A stretch of DNA of 64,000 nucleotides. Origin: Pseudomonadota bacterium. Lineage in GTDB: Bacteria > Chloroflexota > UBA5177 > JAJPKF01. The notes beneath the pieces are model-generated. The model was given only the letters and a program-made list of their open reading frames with translations, had not been told where the DNA came from and did not search any database. This document shows, one piece after another, positions 59,422 to 64,000 of the stretch. The stretch lies in the NCBI GenBank assembly GCA_021323865.1, contig JAJPKF010000023.1:112834-176833 (forward strand), given 5' to 3'. Within the stretch, counting starts at the first letter, position 1. The number at the start of each line of letters is the position of its first letter. Position numbers and translations under genes: made by a program.

Positions 59422-60573
59422 CTATTTCGCGGCGAACAGAGCATCCATTCTCCTCGCCGCGTCACGCTGCATCATTGGCGTGACATGAGAATAGGTATTC
59501 ATTGTCAGCGCCCAGGAGCCATGACCGAGCATCGCCTGGACGGCTCGCGGATGCGTTCCCTGTTGAAGATGGAGGGTCGCGGCCGTATGGCGTAGATCAT
59601 GGATACGGACGCGAGGCAATCCGTTCTCCTCGAGATCTTGTCGCAGCCGACGTAAGACATTTCGCGGATCGAGCGGCGTACCGATGTCGGAGGTGAAGAC
59701 CATGTTCGATTCGATCCAATTAGGCCCGAGAAGTAGTCGTCGCTCGACCTGTCGGACCCGGTGATCCTTTAACGCTCGCACCGCGAAATCGGAAAGCTCG
59801 ATGACTCGTCGACTCGATGAGCTCTTGGGCTCGACGAAGACAAGCCCCTTCTCCTTTTGTCGCTGGAGCGCGCGCCGTATCTCGATCTTCTTGGCGTCGA
59901 GGTCCACGTCACTCCACCGCAAGCCAAGCGCTTCACCGATCCTGGGGCCGGCAGTAATCAAAACCACCCACAAGGCGCCAAGCCAGTCTTCCCGTGTCGC
60001 CTCGAACAGCTGTGCACATTGCTCTTGCGTCAGCGTCTTCATCTCTGATCGTTTCGACCGCGGCGCGGTGACGGCGTCGACCGGATTGCGAATGATGAGA
60101 TCCAGCCGAACCGCCTGTCGCAGGGCGCCATGCAAAACGGTGTGCGTCTGCTCGACGCTCCTTGCGGATAAGGGCGTCCCGGCAGTACCGGACTGCAATA
60201 GCTTCGTGTAGCAGTCCTGAATATGCGCGGGTTTCAGTTGATCGAGACGAATGTTGCCGATGTGCGGCTTCACCCGCTTCAGGCAAACCTCGTATGAGAC
60301 GACGGACTTCTCTCGGAGGCTCGGTCGAGCTTGCTCAATCCACCAGTCGAGATATTCACCGAGCTTCTGGCGCTTACTCGTGACTAGACGGCCTTCATCC
60401 GCCGCGACCGCCCCGCGCTGGACGAGCCGCTTTGCTTCCCGTTCTGTCTTGACGGTACCGAGCGTTGTTCGCTTTCCGTCGGGTGTGTATACCCGGACCT
60501 GATAACCGAGGAGCTTGCCGTCCTTTGAGTACCGCTTGTTGATTCCTCCCTCGTGATACGGCCGCCGCGCCAT
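59422..60573 (-). CDS. Tyrosine-type site-specific integrase
   Basis: A 383-residue phage-type integrase. The N-terminal arm-binding/AP2-like domain (RYSKDGKLLGYQVRVYTPDG) and SAM-like core-binding domain (KLGEYLDWWIEQARPSLREK) precede the catalytic domain. The catalytic residues are at ITAGPRIGEALGLRWSDV (Arg), HDLRHTAATLHLQ (HxxR), GHGSWALT (His) and NTYSHV (Tyr nucleophile), so the R-H-R-H-Y set is complete. Start ATG 60573. It faces the tRNA-Arg, as expected for an integrated island. Confidence 0.95.
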   Translation of the reverse strand: MARRPYHEGGINKRYSKDGKLLGYQVRVYTPDGKRTTLGTVKTEREAKRLVQRGAVAADEGRLVTSKRQKLGEYLDWWIEQARPSLREKSVVSYEVCLKRVKPHIGNIRLDQLKPAHIQDCYTKLLQSGTAGTPLSARSVEQTHTVLHGALRQAVRLDLIIRNPVDAVTAPRSKRSEMKTLTQEQCAQLFEATREDWLGALWVVLITAGPRIGEALGLRWSDVDLDAKKIEIRRALQRQKEKGLVFVEPKSSSSRRVIELSDFAVRALKDHRVRQVERRLLLGPNWIESNMVFTSDIGTPLDPRNVLRRLRQDLEENGLPRVRIHDLRHTAATLHLQQGTHPRAVQAMLGHGSWALTMNTYSHVTPMMQRDAARRMDALFAAK

Positions 60574-60597
60574 CCCGACACCTTTCGATTGTGTATT

Positions 60598-60607
60598 GCT
60601 CCCAATA
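60598..60607 (+). repeat. Third GCTCCCAATA copy upstream of the integrase
   Basis: GCTCCCAATA lies 25 bases upstream of the integrase start and is identical to 58736-58745. Together with the tandem pair near the tRNA it brackets the integrase gene, consistent with integrase or excisionase binding sites. A ten-base repeat could arise by chance, so this is tentative. Confidence 0.4.
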
Positions 60608-60728
60608 AACCGACGGTCGAGAGCTCTCTATTCACTGTAGAACGGGAATCGGCTACAACAGAGGCGTCCCAAGCTCTCCTAGCATGGTGGGACACCATCG
60701 GACCGCGTCGGTCGCTCGGAGGGCAAAG

Positions 60729-62813
60729 GTGAGAGCCTCACAGAATCACTTCACAAAATTCCTGGAGGGGAACAAGCAGTTCATCATCCCGATCTATCAG
60801 CGGTCCTATAGCTGGACGCTGAAGGAGTGTCGAAAACTCTGGGAAGACCTGCTTCGTTTGGCACGAGACCCGGAGATTTCGAGCCACTTTCTGGGCTCGA
60901 TCGTATACGTCGAGAAGGGGCTATACCAGATCTCGGCGGTCCCTCAGCTTCTCGTCATCGATGGGCAACAGCGTCTCACCACGATGTCGCTGCTTCTGCG
61001 TGCGGTCGCGGATGCTGCTCAGTCGCAAGAGGGCGAGCTGAAGCCGTCAAAAATCATGAACCTCTTCCTTGTCAATCCTGAGGAAGAGCACGAACTCCGA
61101 TACCGTCTCCTCTTGACGCGCGGCGACAAGGACGCCCTGCTCGACGTAATCGAAGGCAGAGATTCATCGAACAACAACTCTGTCCGTATTGCCGAAAATT
61201 ACCGATTCTTCAGAGATGCACTCGCCAAACAGTCGGCTTCACTAAACGATGTGTACAGCGCCATTCAGCGTTTGATCATTGTGGACATCTCGCTGGATCG
61301 GTCTCACGACAATCCTCAGCTCATCTTCGAAAGCTTGAACTCGACGGGTGTCGATCTCTCGCAGGCCGATCTCATCCGGAACTACGTGCTCATGGACCTC
61401 GAACCCGATCACCAGGTGCATCTTTACGAAAGCTTTTGGCATCCCATGGAACGCGAGTTTCGTGCTCCATCCCCGGCAGGCGCATTCGACCGGTTCATGC
61501 GCGACTACCTAACAATTAAGACGGGTCGAATCCCAAACATCAGCGATGTGTACACCGCGTTCAAGGACTACGCAGCGCAAGTGGCGGATGTCGACCAGCT
61601 AGTTGCGGATGTCTACCGGTACTCGCGCTATTTCGTTCGCCTGATGCGCGCACAGGGAAGCTCATCGGCTCAATCGGACGCGATGAAAGCCGTCAATGAC
61701 ATCAGGGTGGAAGTTGCTTATCCGTTCCTGATGGAAGTGCTCGACGACCATGAGCAAGGTCTCGTCGACGCTGCGGAAGTCACGGCAATTCTCCGCACGA
61801 TCGAGAGCTACATATTCCGACGGGCAATCTGCGGCATTCCCACAAACTCGCTGAACAAGACCTTCGCTCAGCTAGGCCGCGAGTTGAGAAAGAATGAATA
61901 CCTGGAGAGCTTCCAGGCGGCCCTTCTGGTGAAGGACTCTTACAAACGGTTCCCGACGGACGAGGAGTTCCATCGGGAGTTTGTGATCAAGGATGTCTAC
62001 AACTTTCCGCGGCGCAATTACCTCTTCGATAGGCTCGAAAACTTCGACCGGAAGGAGCGAGTCAATGTTGCCGACTACACGATCGAGCACGTGCTACCAC
62101 AAAACCCTGCTCTTTCATCAGCATGGCAAGCGATGCTTGGAGACGCGTGGAAGGCAATTCAAGTGAAGTATCTACACACCATGGGCAACCTCACGCTGAC
62201 TGGTTACAACCCAGAGCTGAGCGATAGGCCATTTCCAGAAAAACAGACAATGAAAGGCGGCTTCGCAGACAGTCCCGTGCGCCTAAACCGTTATCTAGCC
62301 CAGGTCCAGCAGTGGACACCACCCGAGATCGAAGCCCGCGCTGACGAGCTAGCGAACTTGGCGATCCTCATCTGGCCCCGACCAGCACTGTCGGAGTCTG
62401 TGCTCGCGAAATACCGGGAAGAGACGGCTGCGCCGCAGCAATTGGCTCATACCCTTGAAGAATTGCTCGCCGGCATTCCCGAGGAAATCGAAGCTCTGTT
62501 CCAGACAGTGAGGCGGCACATACTGGCCCTCGATCCTGACGTTCGAGAGGAGGCCAAGAAGCATTATTTGGCCTTCAAGGCAGACACGAACTTTGCTGAC
62601 GTATCGCCACTGAAGTCGAAGCTGCAAATTTGGCTGAACATGGCGCCGGATGAACTTCATGATCCCTTGCACCTCGGACGGGATGTCAGCGCCGTTGGTC
62701 ACTGGGGTAATGGTGACATTGAGATTGAGATTTCCCAGCTCGATCAGGTGCAATCCGTAATGGATCTTGTCGTGCAGGCATTGGATAAGCAACGAGACCT
62801 TGTCGCCGTCTGA
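60729..62813 (+). CDS. DUF262-DUF1524 (GmrSD-type) restriction-like protein with DUF5655-like tail
   Basis: A 694-residue protein. The N-terminal DUF262 (ParB-like nucleotidase) domain has FIIPIYQRSYSWTLKECRKL, SHFLGSIVY and LLVIDGQQRLTTMSLLLRA. The DUF1524 HNH-like nuclease domain has YTIEHVLPQNPAL and GNLTLTGYNPELSDRPF. The last 110 residues (HYLAFKADTNFADVSPLKSK onwards) resemble DUF5655. DUF262-DUF1524 proteins are type IV restriction enzymes against modified phage DNA or phosphorothioate-sensing defence effectors. GTG 60729 is chosen for its GGAGG site seven bases upstream; ATG 60684 is also open. Confidence 0.9.
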   Translation: MRASQNHFTKFLEGNKQFIIPIYQRSYSWTLKECRKLWEDLLRLARDPEISSHFLGSIVYVEKGLYQISAVPQLLVIDGQQRLTTMSLLLRAVADAAQSQEGELKPSKIMNLFLVNPEEEHELRYRLLLTRGDKDALLDVIEGRDSSNNNSVRIAENYRFFRDALAKQSASLNDVYSAIQRLIIVDISLDRSHDNPQLIFESLNSTGVDLSQADLIRNYVLMDLEPDHQVHLYESFWHPMEREFRAPSPAGAFDRFMRDYLTIKTGRIPNISDVYTAFKDYAAQVADVDQLVADVYRYSRYFVRLMRAQGSSSAQSDAMKAVNDIRVEVAYPFLMEVLDDHEQGLVDAAEVTAILRTIESYIFRRAICGIPTNSLNKTFAQLGRELRKNEYLESFQAALLVKDSYKRFPTDEEFHREFVIKDVYNFPRRNYLFDRLENFDRKERVNVADYTIEHVLPQNPALSSAWQAMLGDAWKAIQVKYLHTMGNLTLTGYNPELSDRPFPEKQTMKGGFADSPVRLNRYLAQVQQWTPPEIEARADELANLAILIWPRPALSESVLAKYREETAAPQQLAHTLEELLAGIPEEIEALFQTVRRHILALDPDVREEAKKHYLAFKADTNFADVSPLKSKLQIWLNMAPDELHDPLHLGRDVSAVGHWGNGDIEIEISQLDQVQSVMDLVVQALDKQRDLVAV

Positions 62814-62841
62814 GAAACGAAGGCCGTGCGTTTCGGCCCGG

Positions 62842-63033
62842 TCAGGGCGTGCAGCGGCCGCATCTTGCCAGCCTCGCCAAGTCCTCGGGCTCAGCGCCAC
62901 GTCGATCGCTGCCTCGGTCGTTTCGACAGTCGGCACAGATCCCGGACAAATTGACCTCGGTCCACCAGCCGCACTCGCGGCACCACCAAAAGAAGCGAAT
63001 GGGGTTGTCGTTGTTGTCAACGGCCTCGGTCAT
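62842..63033 (-). CDS. Small zinc-ribbon protein
   Basis: A 63-residue protein with three CxxC knuckles (Cys18/21 in WWCRECGWW, Cys33/36 in CADC, Cys58/61 in CGRC), consistent with one or two bound zinc ions. It overlaps the SSB stop by four bases, so it is translated after SSB. It may modify SSB or DNA binding. No family is recognised. Confidence 0.6.
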   Translation of the reverse strand: MTEAVDNNDNPIRFFWWCRECGWWTEVNLSGICADCRNDRGSDRRGAEPEDLARLARCGRCTP

Positions 63034-63422
63034 GACAGCTCCTCGATCTCGGGGGATTCGACGAACGTCCCGACCGGCTCGTGCTCCTCACTCGCCGGCT
63101 GTTCATCTCGACGATGAGTTCCTGTGGGAACCACGCGGGAGGCGATCAGGCGAATGCTGTTGGCGCGCAGGGCGTCGTTCCGAGTAGCCAAGCTGGCCTC
63201 GATGCGTCCATCCACGAACACCCCGTCTCCGACGCGCAGTTCCTCGGCGATCTGCTGAACCGCGGCCGACCAGATGGTGATGAAGTGGTAGTCCGTGCGC
63301 TCCTGACCCGCAGCCATCCTCGTTGTCCGGATTCGTAGGAAACAAAAGGCCGTGCCGGCTGCCGTCTTCAGAAACTCCGGTGAATGGCTGACGTTGCCCA
63401 ACAACTCGAAACGGTTCACCAT
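63030..63422 (-). CDS. ssb: Single-stranded DNA-binding protein
   Basis: A 130-residue SSB-like OB-fold protein. The N-terminus (MVNRFELLGNVSHSPEFLKT), the central FCFLRIRTTR and YHFITIWSAAVQQIAEELRV, and VFVDGRIEA follow the SSB pattern. The C-terminus is acidic (ESPEIEELS) but lacks the DDDIPF tip that recruits host partners, so it is more likely an element-encoded SSB than the main cellular one. Confidence 0.88.
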   Translation of the reverse strand: MVNRFELLGNVSHSPEFLKTAAGTAFCFLRIRTTRMAAGQERTDYHFITIWSAAVQQIAEELRVGDGVFVDGRIEASLATRNDALRANSIRLIASRVVPTGTHRRDEQPASEEHEPVGTFVESPEIEELS

Positions 63423-63478
63423 CGCGACTACCTCCTGTTACTGACTGACAGTCAGGAGTCGCGGGACCGAGTCGCGCG

Positions 63479-64000
63479 TTATGCGCTCGTCGGTGTCAGG
63501 CTTTCTGGTTCACCGTCGCCAAGGAGCGCGCGCGCATGACGGCGGGCGCGATGAGCAATTTGCCGAAGATTGTTCGCAGTGACTCCGAGATAGCGTGCGA
63601 GCTGTTCCGGGTCGGCGCCGAGCAAATACAAGTGAGTCAGCACGAGCCGGTCGCGATCACTCAGATCCCGTAGCAAGCGCGAAACGGTTAGGTGCTCGGT
63701 GGTCAGCTTTACGGGATCGTGCCGGCCGTTGTCGGAGAGTCGGGGATCATCGTCGGGCGCGCGGGACACATCACCAGTGCCAGACGTGTGACGCTCTTCG
63801 CGCTGATGGCGGCGGTTGATGTCGGCGCAGGCGCGTGAGGCGGCAGTGATCAGCCACGCCTCGTTTGATCGAATCTTCTGCTCAGACCGGCGGAGAAATC
63901 GAAGGAACGTGTCCTGGACCGCGTCGTCCGCGTCGGCTTCCGAGCGGGTACGGCTACGGCAGAAGCGTCGAACAGCGGCCTCGTACCGCTGGACGATAGC
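63479..64000 (-). CDS. ECF-type RNA polymerase sigma factor, 5' end cut by window
   Basis: The frame is open to the window edge. The upstream part encodes a sigma region-2 core (YEAAVRRFCRSRTRSEADADD, then AVQDTFLRFLRRSEQKIRSN and EAWLITAASRACADINRRHQ), a linker and a region-4 helix-turn-helix (LSDRDRLVLTHLYLLGADPE, then QLARYLGVTANNLRQIAHRA). The GTG at 63769 lies inside this continuous frame and is not the true start. The gene precedes ssb on the same strand with a 57-base gap. Confidence 0.85.
   Translation of the reverse strand, partial: AIVQRYEAAVRRFCRSRTRSEADADDAVQDTFLRFLRRSEQKIRSNEAWLITAASRACADINRRHQREERHTSGTGDVSRAPDDDPRLSDNGRHDPVKLTTEHLTVSRLLRDLSDRDRLVLTHLYLLGADPEQLARYLGVTANNLRQIAHRARRHARALLGDGEPESLTPTSA

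Larger units (their letters stand above)
58687..64000. mobile_element. Probable tRNA-Arg-integrated genomic island, left part (right end outside window)
   Basis: A tyrosine integrase lies within 2 kb of the tRNA-Arg 3' end. The segment then carries a restriction-type DUF262-DUF1524 protein, a zinc-ribbon protein, an SSB and an ECF sigma factor. The region from about 60 kb on looks more AT-rich than the flanking chromosome. No second copy of the tRNA 3' end is seen in the window, so the right boundary lies beyond it. The exact left junction is unproven. Confidence 0.6.

Noticed and set aside
63479..63769. Separate 96-residue gene starting at GTG 63769
   Set aside because: The frame continues without a stop to the window edge and upstream encodes sigma region 2, so this is the C-terminal part of a larger sigma factor.
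1..64000. CRISPR array or transposase
   Set aside because: No regularly spaced direct repeats and no IS-type terminal inverted repeats or transposase frames were noticed.

Overview
The window is GC-rich bacterial chromosome with dense, mostly short-spaced genes, many GTG/TTG starts, CCA-encoding tRNA genes and no rRNA, CRISPR array or recognisable transposase. The mix (aerobic molybdenum hydroxylase, Agl23/TIGR03663-type GT-C proteins, PAC2 protein, GT81 glucosyl-3-phosphoglycerate synthase, amylo-1,6-glucosidase, COG4280 membrane protein, many GTG starts) suggests a terrestrial bacterium of the Chloroflexota/Dormibacterota/Actinomycetota neighbourhood. This is an inference from gene content only; no marker in the window settles the phylum.

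Layout. 1-1336: signal peptidase I, a PadR regulator and a HAAS-type membrane protein in one minus-strand operon. 1423-2796: tRNA methylthiotransferase MtaB. 3454-7147: three-gene molybdenum hydroxylase operon in the order large-small-medium. 7131-9702: ComF and a biotin carboxylase/BCCP fusion. 9783-14836: GT-C-like membrane protein, MFS exporter, a lipoprotein and a secreted EXORDIUM-like protein. 14999-26936: sulfate activation (sat, cysC) interleaved with two S9 peptidases around a PAC2 protein, RadC, two PlsC-type acyltransferases and a class-V aminotransferase. 27037-31451: DUF4012 envelope protein, initiator tRNA, NfeD, ECF sigma factor. 31481-36285: tandem Agl23-like membrane proteins, the second fused to an NHL beta-propeller. 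36290-40508: coaE, ABC-F, mutM and a divergent family-4-like uracil-DNA glycosylase behind a palindrome and an intrinsic terminator. 40505-44868: phasin-like protein, stand-alone PucR helix-turn-helix, ParB-like protein, OmpR/histidine-kinase pair and a tiny secreted protein with three GLITWD repeats. 44995-51213: a tightly coupled run of COG4280 membrane protein, glycogen debranching-type enzyme, GT4 glycosyltransferase and a two-USP plus GT81 fusion, readable as a carbohydrate/compatible-solute stress locus. 51217-58567: DUF72, small membrane protein, RsgA, ClpP, PF04185 phosphoesterase, coiled-coil exported protein, LysE exporter, APH-type kinase.

From the tRNA-Arg(UCU) at 58611 to the window end the content changes: a tyrosine integrase flanked by GCTCCCAAT repeats, a single-chain DUF262-DUF1524 restriction-type protein with a DUF5655-like tail, a small zinc-ribbon protein, an SSB and a partial ECF sigma factor. 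This looks like one end of a tRNA-integrated genomic island whose far boundary lies outside the window.

The best candidates for little-described biology are the GLITWD-repeat peptide with its palindromic upstream site, the USP-USP-GT81 fusion in its operon, the GT-C/NHL fusion, the secreted EXORDIUM-like protein, and the terminator-bearing leader between mutM and the uracil-DNA glycosylase.
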